Below are positions 16,392 through 26,194 of a DNA stretch of 54,146 nucleotides, in pieces (the first letter of the stretch is position 1; each line of letters starts with the position of its first letter). The translations under genes were made by a program, and so were the position numbers. This DNA comes from Cellulomonas triticagri (lineage in GTDB: Bacteria > Actinomycetota > Actinomycetes > Actinomycetales > Cellulomonadaceae): NCBI RefSeq assembly GCF_003696205.1, contig NZ_RFFI01000010.1:1-54146 (forward strand), in the 5' to 3' direction. Under the pieces are notes generated by a model that saw only the letters and a program-made list of their open reading frames with translations, ran no database searches and was not told the DNA's origin.

Positions 16392-18185
16392 TCAGGGCGT
16401 GGCCGGGGCCGCCGTCGCCGGGTTCGGGCCGCACACGACGCGGTTCTGCGCGCGGTAGGTCCACGAGAACGGCTCGGTGGCGACGACCTCGCCGTTGAGC
16501 TTGACCGTCCGCGTCACCGTGATCCGGAACCCGGGGTTGCCCGCCGACTGCGGGGAGCAGGTCGCGGACTGCGAGTAGACGGTGGTCGGCTGCACGACGT
16601 TGGTCTTCGGCCCGGACTCGGAGGTGACCTCCCAGTACGGCGTGCTCCACAGGCGCACGTACGTCTTGCCGTCGGCCACCCACGCCTGCACCAGCACGCC
16701 GTAGGGCGTGTTGTTCTTCCAGCGCATGTCGAGCGTGCCGGTGAACAGGGTCGCCTCGCGGCCCGCCGGGTACCGGGAGAACCACTCGGAGTGCGGCTTG
16801 TGCTCGACGTCCTCCATGCCCGCCTCGTAGGCGGCGTTGAACGTCGTGGTCGACAGCTGCGACAGGCCGCCGCCCCACGCGTCGGTGTGCTCGCCGTTGA
16901 CGATCGCACCCGCCTGCACGAAGCCGTGCGCCGCGTCGATCGGGCCGAGCGCGTCGGTGAGGCTGAACGTCTCCCCCGGGCGGACGAGCGTGCCGTTGAT
17001 CGCCGCCGCGCCCGCCGCGATGTTCTTGGTGCGCCGCGGCTCGCTGGTGAGCGGCGTGTCGAACTCGGCGACGGCGGTCGTGACGCCCAGCGCCTCCAGG
17101 GCCTCGGTGGTCTGCGCCGGGTCGGACTCCACCAGCGCCACCTCCGCGGTGCGGCCGGAGTCGACCACCGCGGCGGACACGGCCGTGGCGAGCGCCGCCG
17201 GGTCGAGGGTGGTGCCCGGGGTGCCGGGCACGATGACCGGGCCGGCGTCCTGGAACTCGAAGCGGGCGTCCGACGCCGTGGTGAGCAGGTCGGTGCTGCG
17301 CGCCAGGACGGCCTCGACCAGCGCGGCCCCGTCCATCTGCAGCGCGAGCTCGCCGTCCGCCGGGACGAACGACGACACCTGCAGCAGCACGTCCGCGGGC
17401 ACCTCGACGGTCTGGCCCGCGACCTGCACCCGCACCGGGGCGGTGCCGATCTTCGAGGCGACGTCCTGCAGGGCGCGCTCGGTCTCCTCCTGGGTGACGT
17501 CGGGCTCGACCACCTCGGTGGTGAGCTCCAGCGGCCGGGCGGCGGTGAGCCACGTGCTGACCAGCGTCTCGCGGGCGGCGTCCTCGTCCAGCGCCCAGCC
17601 GTCGGCCGCGTCCACCGCGTGCGGGGCGCCGTCGGCGATGACGATCGACCCGTCCACCGGGGCCAGGGTCAGCGTCTGCGCGAGACCGGCGACGGCCTCG
17701 TCCAGCGCGGCCTCGTCCACGTCGGTCACCGGCTCGGCGGCACCGGCTCCCACGAGGTGCTGCCAGAGCCGCTGCGGGCGCAGGTCGACGCCCGTGAGCC
17801 GCTCGACCGTCGCGGGGACGTCGAGCGCGAGGCCCGCCGTGGCGGGGTCGACCGAGCCGGTGATGTCCTGCGCCGTCACGGGGACCGGCTCGTCGGACAG
17901 CGAGCCCAGGCCGTCGATGAGCGCCTGCTCGGCGCGCGCGGTGGACATGCCGCCGATCTCGATGCCCGCGACGGTCGTCCCGCGCGGCACCCGGTCGGCC
18001 AGGGCGTAGGACGTCCCGACGTACGCGCCCCCGAGCACCACGACCGCGCCGACCACGATCAGCGTGGTCCGCAGCCAGCGTCGCCGCGGTCGGTCGCCGT
18101 CGAACTCCGCGAGCGGCGACCAGGCCTCGTCCGGACCGTCCCCGTCCACGACGGGCTCGGTGTTCTCGGCACTGCCCTTGGCCAT
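16392..18185 (-). CDS. VanW family protein with peptidoglycan-binding-like repeats
   Basis: A 597-residue exported membrane protein. A cytoplasmic acidic N-terminus precedes one membrane anchor at about residues 37-60 (LRTTLIVVGAVVVLGGAYVG). Two PG-binding-4 type domains follow (GTTVAGIEIGGMSTARAEQAL is the hallmark of the first). The C-terminal VanW domain has NIAAGAAAINGTLVRPGETFS, GGGLSQLSTTTFNAAYEAG and NNTPYGVLVQAWV. ATG 18185 is preceded by GAGGGGGAG; an earlier ATG adds only 8 residues. VanW-domain proteins are widespread in actinobacteria and linked to cell-wall function, though the activity is not established. Confidence 0.88.
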   Translation of the reverse strand: MAKGSAENTEPVVDGDGPDEAWSPLAEFDGDRPRRRWLRTTLIVVGAVVVLGGAYVGTSYALADRVPRGTTVAGIEIGGMSTARAEQALIDGLGSLSDEPVPVTAQDITGSVDPATAGLALDVPATVERLTGVDLRPQRLWQHLVGAGAAEPVTDVDEAALDEAVAGLAQTLTLAPVDGSIVIADGAPHAVDAADGWALDEDAARETLVSTWLTAARPLELTTEVVEPDVTQEETERALQDVASKIGTAPVRVQVAGQTVEVPADVLLQVSSFVPADGELALQMDGAALVEAVLARSTDLLTTASDARFEFQDAGPVIVPGTPGTTLDPAALATAVSAAVVDSGRTAEVALVESDPAQTTEALEALGVTTAVAEFDTPLTSEPRRTKNIAAGAAAINGTLVRPGETFSLTDALGPIDAAHGFVQAGAIVNGEHTDAWGGGLSQLSTTTFNAAYEAGMEDVEHKPHSEWFSRYPAGREATLFTGTLDMRWKNNTPYGVLVQAWVADGKTYVRLWSTPYWEVTSESGPKTNVVQPTTVYSQSATCSPQSAGNPGFRITVTRTVKLNGEVVATEPFSWTYRAQNRVVCGPNPATAAPATP

Positions 18186-18231
18186 CCAGCTCCCCCTCGC
18201 GAGCGGCACGCCCGACGCGTCCGCGTGCGTG

Positions 18232-18237
18232 ATTCTA
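18232..18237 (-). promoter_or_regulatory. -10 hexamer TAGAAT for the vanW gene
   Basis: TAGAAT is one of the best matches to the TATAAT consensus in the window. It predicts a 40-base leader that includes the ribosome site. Confidence 0.5.
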
Positions 18238-18317
18238 CGGTCGTCACCTGTCCGGGGTACGTGGCGAAAGGCACGATCCGGACGCCCGGGAGGTCACGAC
18301 TTCGCAACGGTCGCCGA

Positions 18318-18338
18318 CCGACCTTGTGCGGAGGTCGG
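18318..18338 (-). terminator. Hairpin after the flavin reductase gene
   Basis: CCGACCT (18318-18324) and AGGTCGG (18332-18338) form a 7-base-pair stem with a 7-base loop, 36 bases past the flavin reductase stop. No T-run follows. Confidence 0.4.
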
Positions 18339-18373
18339 CTCCGGGTCAGCGGCGCGTCAAACCCGGCCGCGCG

Positions 18374-18907
18374 TCACCGCAGCGGCCGCAGCCGGCGGCG
18401 CAGGTGCACGAGGCTCCCGGCGTCCGGCTCGCCCTCGTGGGCGGCCAGGACCCGTGCCAGGACGACGTCGTGGTCCCCCGCGGGGACGACCTGCGCGGTC
18501 CGGCACTCGAACCAGGCCGCCGCGCCCCGGACGCGCACCGCCCCGGACAGCGGGGCGCGCTCGTGCGGCACCCGGTCGAGCTGCCCGATCGCCGGGCGGC
18601 CCGGGGACGACAGCCAGTCCGCGACCGGGCCCTGGTCGTCCGCGAGCACGCTGACCGTCCAGGTGTCGACGTCGTCCAGCGCGTCGCGCAGCCGGGCGTC
18701 CGCGTGCACGCACACCAGCAGCATCGGCGGATCGAGCGACACCGACGTCACGGCGCTCGCCGTCATCGCCTGGTCCAGCCCGCGCCACCGCACCGCGACC
18801 ACCACGACCCCGGCGGGCAGGCGGCTCATCGCCGACCGGAACGCGTCGGTCTCCGCCAGGCCGGTGGCGTCGCCGTCACCCAGCAGCGGGTCGACCTCGG
18901 ACGTCAC
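18374..18907 (-). CDS. Flavin reductase-like FMN-binding protein
   Basis: A 177-residue protein of the DIM6/NTAB flavin reductase family, usually the NAD(P)H:FMN reductase of two-component monooxygenases. Features: RSAMSRLPAGVVVVAV at the start of the domain, MTASAVTSVSLDPPMLLVCV (the FMN-phosphate site), VSVLADDQ and the GDHDVVLARVLAA segment near the end. The GTG start overlaps the stop of the upstream membrane protein (GTGA). No oxygenase partner gene is in the window. It could instead be a general stress flavoprotein. Confidence 0.85.
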   Translation of the reverse strand: MTSEVDPLLGDGDATGLAETDAFRSAMSRLPAGVVVVAVRWRGLDQAMTASAVTSVSLDPPMLLVCVHADARLRDALDDVDTWTVSVLADDQGPVADWLSSPGRPAIGQLDRVPHERAPLSGAVRVRGAAAWFECRTAQVVPAGDHDVVLARVLAAHEGEPDAGSLVHLRRRLRPLR

Positions 18908-19317
18908 GGCGTCGGGCCGGGCACGACCACCGGGGCGCGGCGGCGCAGCGGCACCTCCGCGAACCACGCCCGGGGCGCGACCGCGACCGCCAGGGCCACC
19001 GCCATCGCGCCGATCGCCCACACCCAGCCGACGGTGCCGTCCGCCGCCGGCAGCAGCACGTCCCCGCCCGGCCCTGCACCGGACAGCACCTGCACGCTCG
19101 CGAACAGCCCGACCAGCAGCGCCACCGACGCGACCCACCCCGCGGCGGCGCGCGCGGTCACCGCCGCGGCCAGCACGAGCAGCAGGCACACGACGACGCC
19201 CCACGGGCGCACCGACCGGTGCATGACGGTACCGACGGCGCCCACGAGGACGCCGAGCAGCAGGAAGCCGACGGCGCGCAGCACCGCACCGGGGGTCAGC
19301 GAGAAGGTTCCGGGCAC
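18904..19317 (-). CDS. Small four-helix membrane protein (Rv1171/DUF6113-like)
   Basis: A 137-residue protein with four predicted membrane helices (about 12-31, 38-59, 61-81, 97-115) and short polar ends, no recognised catalytic motif. It follows mshB, as Rv1171 follows mshB (Rv1170) in mycobacteria, so it is probably the same DUF6113-type family; function unknown. The GTG at 19317 has TAGCCT 7 bases upstream, so it can be expressed independently as a leaderless mRNA, and it is coupled to the flavin reductase gene downstream. Confidence 0.7.
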   Translation of the reverse strand: MPGTFSLTPGAVLRAVGFLLLGVLVGAVGTVMHRSVRPWGVVVCLLLVLAAAVTARAAAGWVASVALLVGLFASVQVLSGAGPGGDVLLPAADGTVGWVWAIGAMAVALAVAVAPRAWFAEVPLRRRAPVVVPGPTP

Positions 19318-19324
19318 GGGCGCC

Positions 19325-19330
19325 AGGCTA
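19325..19330 (-). promoter_or_regulatory. Leaderless promoter -10 (TAGCCT)
   Basis: TAGCCT ends 7 bases before GTG 19317, giving the membrane protein and flavin reductase genes their own start separate from typA-mshB. Confidence 0.55.
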
Positions 19331-19375
19331 CGTCCCGCCGCTGTGCGCCGTCACCCGACCCGGTCCGGGTGGGGG

Positions 19376-20422
19376 TCAGGGCCGCGTCGGGGCGTGGCCT
19401 GGCGCCCAGCGGTAGGACTCCGTGCGCAGCAGCGGGGCCAGGACGAGGTTGGACAGCGCGGACGCCCCCGCGAGCAGCGGGTGCTCCAGGGCCGTGACCG
19501 CCTGGACCTGGGTGGCGTGCGCGCGCAGCGCCGCGAGCACGCGGTCGCGCACGGGCAGCACGTCGACGACGAGGTCCGGGGTCTCCGCGACGGCGACGGA
19601 CGGCAGCGGGCCCGCCGGGTCGGGCAGGACGAGCGGCCCCTCGCGGTGCACGCGGCGGTCGGCACCCTCGGCGCCCTCGGCAAGCAGCGCGGCGACCTCG
19701 GGGACCTCGGCGAGCGCGGCGTACCCCGCCCGCAGCGCCGCCTCGGGCACGACCGCCCACGCGACCGGCGCCGCCCACGGCTCTCCCGGCAGCGTCACCG
19801 CGGGATCGGCGGCCAGGGCGACCGCGCGCATCGTGACCTCGTGCGCGCGCACGTGGTCCGGGTGGCCGTACCCGCCGCCCGGCTCGTACGTGACGACCAG
19901 GTCCGGTCGCCGCCGCCGGACCAGCGCCGCGAGCGGCCGCGCGGCCCGGTCGAGCGGCACGCGCACGAACGCCCGCTCCGGGATCGTGGTCGCCGCCCCC
20001 GCGGCCCCCGTCCCGAGCCAGGCCATCCCCGAGTCCTCGAACCGCGAGTGCTCGTCCTGCGCCGAGTGCGGAGAAACGGGCCCCGTTCGCGGCTTCTGCG
20101 CAGCAGGTTCTCCGCTCTCGACGGACGCGGCGGGCGCGAGCGTGTCCAGGAAGACCTGGTCCGCGCCCAGCGCGCGGGTCGCGGCCTCGAGCTCGCGGGT
20201 GCGGTGCGCGGCGAGAGCCGCGCCGTCGCCCTCCAGCGCCCGGTGCGCGGCGCCGATCACCTCGCCCCGCTCGCCGCGGGTGCAGGTGACGACCAGCGCG
20301 GGCCGCCCCTGCGCCGCCCACGTCGCGAGCAGCGCGCCCGTCGCGAGCGTCTCGTCGTCCGGGTGCGCGTGCACCGCGAGCACGCCACCCGTGACGGGCG
20401 ACGTGCTCGCGGCGGGGGTCAT
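19376..20422 (-). CDS. mshB: Mycothiol deacetylase MshB (GlcNAc-Ins deacetylase)
   Basis: A 348-residue LmbE/PIG-L zinc hydrolase that deacetylates GlcNAc-inositol in mycothiol synthesis, the low-molecular-weight thiol of actinobacteria. Zinc and catalytic motifs: AHPDDE (19-24) and YEPGGGYGHPDHV. Compared with the compact LmbE core there is a hydrophilic insertion near residues 100-135 (ESGEPAAQKPRTGPVSPHS and EDSGMAWLG), a region where MshB proteins carry a substrate loop. The ATG lies 7 bases after the typA stop, so the two are one operon, matching typA-mshB proximity in mycobacteria. Confidence 0.9.
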   Translation of the reverse strand: MTPAASTSPVTGGVLAVHAHPDDETLATGALLATWAAQGRPALVVTCTRGERGEVIGAAHRALEGDGAALAAHRTRELEAATRALGADQVFLDTLAPAASVESGEPAAQKPRTGPVSPHSAQDEHSRFEDSGMAWLGTGAAGAATTIPERAFVRVPLDRAARPLAALVRRRRPDLVVTYEPGGGYGHPDHVRAHEVTMRAVALAADPAVTLPGEPWAAPVAWAVVPEAALRAGYAALAEVPEVAALLAEGAEGADRRVHREGPLVLPDPAGPLPSVAVAETPDLVVDVLPVRDRVLAALRAHATQVQAVTALEHPLLAGASALSNLVLAPLLRTESYRWAPGHAPTRP

Positions 20423-20429
20423 GCGGGTG

Positions 20430-22373
<1,944 letters not shown>

Positions 22374-22422
22374 TCCGCGAGGAGTGGGGATCAGGGGGCG
22401 CGACGACGTCGAGCGCCGATCG

Positions 22423-22428
22423 ATTGTA
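22423..22428 (-). promoter_or_regulatory. -10 hexamer TACAAT for typA
   Basis: TACAAT on the minus strand is a near-consensus -10 about 45 bases before the predicted typA transcript leader ends at ATG 22373. Confidence 0.5.
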
Positions 22429-22435
22429 CGCGCAC

Positions 22436-22475
22436 GGACGCCCCGGTTCGAGGCTGGGCTCGGACCGGGGCGTCC
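22436..22475 (-). terminator. Hairpin terminator after the dpp ATPase gene
   Basis: GGACGCCCCGGT (22436-22447) and ACCGGGGCGTCC (22464-22475) form a perfect 12-base-pair stem with a 16-base loop, 18 bases beyond the ATPase stop and just before the typA promoter. Confidence 0.6.
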
Positions 22476-22493
22476 GGGGAGGGTGACAGCAGG

Positions 22494-24422
22494 TCAGACC
22501 TGCGACGCACCGCCGCGCGGGCGGGTGTTGCCGTCGAAGTTGCCCTTGTTGGTCACCTCGGCGTCCTCGAAGGCCTGGACGCGTCGACCGTCGGCGACGG
22601 CGGACGCCCCCGCGGCGGCGCTCTCGGCGGCCGCGGCGGCCAGCAGGCGGTCGCGCTCCTCGCGGCGCAGCTTCTGCTCCGCGGGGTTCGGGACCGGGAC
22701 GGCGGCGAGCAGGCGCTTGGTGTAGTCCTGCTGCGGCGCGCGCAGGATCTGCTCACGCGGGCCGACCTCGACCAGGTCGCCCTTGCTCATGACCGCGATC
22801 CGGTTCGACAGGATCTCGACCACGGCGAGGTCGTGGCTGATGAACAGGCACGCGAAGCCGTACTCGCGCTGCAGCTCCTGGAACAGCTCCAGCACGCGGG
22901 CCTGCACCGACACGTCGAGCGCCGACGTCGGCTCGTCCGCGATCAGCAGCTTGGGCGACAGGGCCAGGGCGCGGGCGATGCCGACGCGCTGGCGCTGGCC
23001 GCCGGACAGCTCGTGCGGGTAGCGGTTGCGCATCGCACGGGGCAGGTGCACCCGGTCGAGCAGCGACTCGACCCGGCGGTCCAGGTCCGCGCCCGAGGCG
23101 ATCTTGTGCAGCTTCAGCGGCTCGCCGATGGACTCGCCGATCGGCAGGCGGGGGTTCAGCGAGGAGCCCGGGTCCTGGAACACGATCGACACGTCCTGGC
23201 GGACGGCCCGCAGGTCCTTCGGCTTGATGCCCGCGAGCTCGACGCCGTTGACCGTCATCGAGCCCTCGGCGACGGGCAGCAGGCCCACCGCGGCGCGGCC
23301 TACGGTCGTCTTGCCGGAGCCGGACTCGCCGACCAGGCCGACGACCTCGCCCTTGCCGATGGTCAGGTCGATGCCGTTGATCGCCCGGAACGCCGGGACG
23401 CGACCGCGACCCGGGTACTCGATGACCAGTCCCTTCGCCTCGAGCGCGAACTCGGTCGGCGCGGCCACGACGGGCTTGCCGAACGGGTCCACGCCGCGGT
23501 CCTGGGTGCGGGTCGCGGACGTGCCCGCCGTGCCCTCGGCCTCGGCGACCGGGTGCTCGCCGTGCAGGCCCGCCGCCGCCAGGGTCTCGGAGCCGAGGTG
23601 CGGCACCGCGTCCAGCAGCTGGCGGGTGTACTCGTGCTGCGGGCGGTTGAACACCTCGTCCGCGGAGCCGGACTCCACGACGCGGCCGTTCTTCATCACC
23701 ATGACGCGGTCCGACAGGTCCGCGACCACGCCCATGTCGTGGGTGATGAGGATGATGCCCGCGTCGACCCGGTGCCGCAGGTCGCGCATGAGCTTGAGGA
23801 TCTCGGCCTGCACCGTGACGTCGAGGGCCGTCGTCGGCTCGTCGGCGATCAGCAGCTTCGGCTCGCACGCCAGCGCCTGGGCGATCATCGCGCGCTGGCG
23901 CTGGCCGCCGGACAGCTGGTGCGGGTACTTGTCGACCGACTTCTCCGGGTCGGGCAGGTCGACCATGCGCAGCAGCTCGACCGCGCGCTCGCGCGCCTGC
24001 TTCGGCGTCATGTCGAAGTGGACGCGCAGCGTCTCCACGATCTGGAAGCCGACCGTGTAGACCGGGTTCAGCGCCGTCATCGGCTCCTGGAAGATGACCG
24101 CGACGTCCTTGCCGCGCACCTTGCTCAGCTGCTTGTGGTTCAGGCCCAGCAGCTCCTTGCCCGAGAGCTTCGCGGAGCCGTGGGAGCGGCCGTTCGGGGG
24201 CAGCAGACCGATCAGCGACATCGACGACTGCGTCTTGCCGGAGCCGGACTCGCCGACGATCGCCAGCACCTCGCCGGGGCGGACGTCGTAGCTGACCTCC
24301 TGGGCGGCCGGGAACCACTCGCCGTCCACGAAGAACTCGACCGACAGGTCGCGGACCTCGAGGATCGGCGCCTTGGCGTCGGCTCCGGGCGTCCCCGGGA
24401 CAGGGGCGTAGTCAGTGGTCAC
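22494..24422 (-). CDS. dppD: Fused double ABC ATPase of a dipeptide/oligopeptide importer
   Basis: A 642-residue cytoplasmic protein in which the DppD- and DppF-type subunits are one chain. First cassette: Walker A GESGSGKT, LSGGQRQRAMIAQAL signature and LLIADEPTTALDVTV. A linker follows (residues near 290-340). Second cassette: Walker A GESGSGKT, LSGGQRQRVGIARAL and LLIADEPTSALDVSV. Each cassette ends with the RLLDAVPH/RLLAAVPV segment typical of this family. A charged Ala-rich tail follows. GTG 24422 has AAGGA about 10 bases upstream. It should power the permeases encoded at 25136-27807, but an opposite-strand gene lies in between. Confidence 0.9.
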   Translation of the reverse strand: MTTDYAPVPGTPGADAKAPILEVRDLSVEFFVDGEWFPAAQEVSYDVRPGEVLAIVGESGSGKTQSSMSLIGLLPPNGRSHGSAKLSGKELLGLNHKQLSKVRGKDVAVIFQEPMTALNPVYTVGFQIVETLRVHFDMTPKQARERAVELLRMVDLPDPEKSVDKYPHQLSGGQRQRAMIAQALACEPKLLIADEPTTALDVTVQAEILKLMRDLRHRVDAGIILITHDMGVVADLSDRVMVMKNGRVVESGSADEVFNRPQHEYTRQLLDAVPHLGSETLAAAGLHGEHPVAEAEGTAGTSATRTQDRGVDPFGKPVVAAPTEFALEAKGLVIEYPGRGRVPAFRAINGIDLTIGKGEVVGLVGESGSGKTTVGRAAVGLLPVAEGSMTVNGVELAGIKPKDLRAVRQDVSIVFQDPGSSLNPRLPIGESIGEPLKLHKIASGADLDRRVESLLDRVHLPRAMRNRYPHELSGGQRQRVGIARALALSPKLLIADEPTSALDVSVQARVLELFQELQREYGFACLFISHDLAVVEILSNRIAVMSKGDLVEVGPREQILRAPQQDYTKRLLAAVPVPNPAEQKLRREERDRLLAAAAAESAAAGASAVADGRRVQAFEDAEVTNKGNFDGNTRPRGGASQV

Positions 24423-24504
24423 GGTGCGGGATCCTTCCGTGGGGCGTGCCCTGGTGTGCGGGCCGCGCGACGTCGAGCAGGACGGTCGTCGTCCGCTGGT
24501 CTGG

Positions 24505-24510
24505 GACGAT
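24505..24510 (+). promoter_or_regulatory. Putative leaderless promoter -10 (GACGAT)
   Basis: GACGAT ends 6 bases before ATG 24517; the hexamer resembles TACGAT, which precedes the FUSC-type gene at 53744. Confidence 0.35.
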
Positions 24511-24516
24511 GTCGCC

Positions 24517-25131
24517 ATGGTCTCGGCGGATGTGGTGGAGTACAGGCCGGCCTTCGGCCGGGTTCTTGCGGTGGTCGTGGCGGTGCTCGGCGTCGCCGGC
24601 ATCATCAGCGGCCTGGTGGCGGACGCCGGCGCGACGTGGCCGTACGTGGCCCCCGTGGCGCTCGGCGTCACGCTGGTCTGGGCCGCCTACTGGCGCCCCG
24701 CCGTGGTGATCAGCCCCGCGGGCGTCGAGCTGCGCAACGTCACCCGGACGATCGAGCTGCCCTGGCCGACGATCGAGCGCGTCGACACCAAGTACGCCCT
24801 CACGCTGCACACCGCCTACGGCGACTACGCGGCGTGGGCCGCACCCGCCCCGAGCCGCAGCCGCGTCCAGGCGTCCGGCCGCGACGACGTCGCGCACCTG
24901 CCCTCCTCGACGTACGGCCCCGGCGGGTCGGTGCGCCCCGGCGACCTCGCGTCCAGCGGCTCCGGCCAGGCGGCGATGCTGGTGCGCGCCCGCTGGGAGG
25001 AGCTGCGCGACGCCGGCGTCCTGGACGACCCGCGCGTCGAGCGCGCGACCCCCCGGGTCCGCTGGCACGTCGGCACGCTGACCGCGACCGTGGTGCTGGT
25101 CGCGGCCAGCGTGCTGACCGTCGCGCTCTGA
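24517..25131 (+). CDS. Membrane protein with bacterial PH (bPH6-like) domain
   Basis: A 204-residue protein with two N-terminal helices (about 12-32 and 38-55), a PH-like beta domain (PAVVISPAGVELRNVTRTIELPWPTIERVDTK, in parts ISPAGVELRNV and LPWPTIERVD), and a C-terminal helix at about 182-202. The sequence GVELRNVTR...LPWPTIERV fits the low-molecular-weight PH family (PF10756). ATG 24517 is chosen by its promoter-like hexamer and the start of the hydrophobic region; upstream residues are antisense to the ATPase leader. It is transcribed against the importer operon and ends 4 bases from the permease stop. Function unknown. Confidence 0.75.
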   Translation: MVSADVVEYRPAFGRVLAVVVAVLGVAGIISGLVADAGATWPYVAPVALGVTLVWAAYWRPAVVISPAGVELRNVTRTIELPWPTIERVDTKYALTLHTAYGDYAAWAAPAPSRSRVQASGRDDVAHLPSSTYGPGGSVRPGDLASSGSGQAAMLVRARWEELRDAGVLDDPRVERATPRVRWHVGTLTATVVLVAASVLTVAL

Positions 25132-25135
25132 CAAC

Positions 25136-26194
25136 TCAGGCGCTCGCGGTCCGGGCCGCGGCGCGCGCCTTGCGGGCGTCCGCCTTGGCCAGCGCGCGGT
25201 TGGTCGGGATCCGGCGCTGACGCGGGTCGAACGCGTCGCGCAGGCCGTCACCGATGAAGTTCACGCACAGCGCGATCGTCACGATGAACAGACCCGGCCA
25301 CCAGAACAGCCACGGCCGCGTGGCGAACGCCGTCTGGTACTCGTTGATCAGCTGCCCGAGGGAGACCTCGGGGCTGTTGATGCCGAAGCCCAGGTAGGAC
25401 AGCGCGGTCTCGAGCAAGATCGCCGAGGCCATGAGCAGCGTCGCGTTGACGATGATCACGCCGACGGCGTTCGGCAGGATGTGCTTGAACATGATCCGGC
25501 CGTTCGAGGCCCCGGCCACGCGGGCCGCGTCCACGAACTCCCGCTCGCGCAGGGTGAGGAACTGCCCGCGCACCAGACGCGCCATGTTGGTCCACGAGAC
25601 CAGCGACAGCGCCACGGCCAGCGACCACGGGCTCGCGCCGCCGACCAGCACACCGAGGATCGCGCCGATCATGATCACCGGGATGGTGATGATCATGTCG
25701 GTGAACCGCATGAGCAGGTCGTCCAGGCGGCCGCGGAAGAACCCGGCCAGCGCGCCGACGACGACGCCGATCGTGGTGGACAGCAGGCCGACTACGAGCA
25801 TGACGGTCAGCGACTGCTGCGTGCCCCGCATGACGAGCGCGAAGCCGTCGTGCCCGACGTTGTCCTGCCCGAAGGGGTGCGAGCCGAACGTGAAGCCGCC
25901 GTCCTGGAACCCCATGGTCGGGGCGCCACCGGCGTTGACGATCGGGTTCAGGTCCTTGTAGCTGTACTGCCACCAGCCGGGGATGAAGCCCCAGCCGATC
26001 GAGGTGGTCACGAGGAGCACCACGGCCAGCAGGACGAAGGCCGAGATCATCGCGCCGCGGTGCCGCAGGAACCGCCGCAGGACGATGCGCCCCTGGGAGA
26101 GGCCCTCGACCTCCTTCATCTCGATGGCGTTCTCGACGTTCTCCGCCGGGTCGACGATGCCCTCGTTCGGCTCGAGGGGAGGTGTGAGGCTCAT
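25136..26194 (-). CDS. dppC: Peptide ABC transporter permease, DppC type
   Basis: A 352-residue inner-membrane permease. The N-terminal cytoplasmic segment holds the OppC_N region (SQGRIVLRRFLRHRGAMISAFVLLAVV, in parts RIVLRRFLRHRGAM). A periplasmic loop follows with HPFGQDNVGHDGFALVMRGTQ, then five helices with the EAA loop EFVDAARVAGASNGRIMFKHILPN that contacts the ATPase. The C-terminus has NFIGDGLRDAFDPRQR, a family hallmark. The ATG overlaps the dppB stop (ATGA). The long periplasmic loop (WWQYSYKDLNPIVNAGG) is common in actinobacterial members. Confidence 0.93.
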   Translation of the reverse strand: MSLTPPLEPNEGIVDPAENVENAIEMKEVEGLSQGRIVLRRFLRHRGAMISAFVLLAVVLLVTTSIGWGFIPGWWQYSYKDLNPIVNAGGAPTMGFQDGGFTFGSHPFGQDNVGHDGFALVMRGTQQSLTVMLVVGLLSTTIGVVVGALAGFFRGRLDDLLMRFTDMIITIPVIMIGAILGVLVGGASPWSLAVALSLVSWTNMARLVRGQFLTLREREFVDAARVAGASNGRIMFKHILPNAVGVIIVNATLLMASAILLETALSYLGFGINSPEVSLGQLINEYQTAFATRPWLFWWPGLFIVTIALCVNFIGDGLRDAFDPRQRRIPTNRALAKADARKARAAARTASA

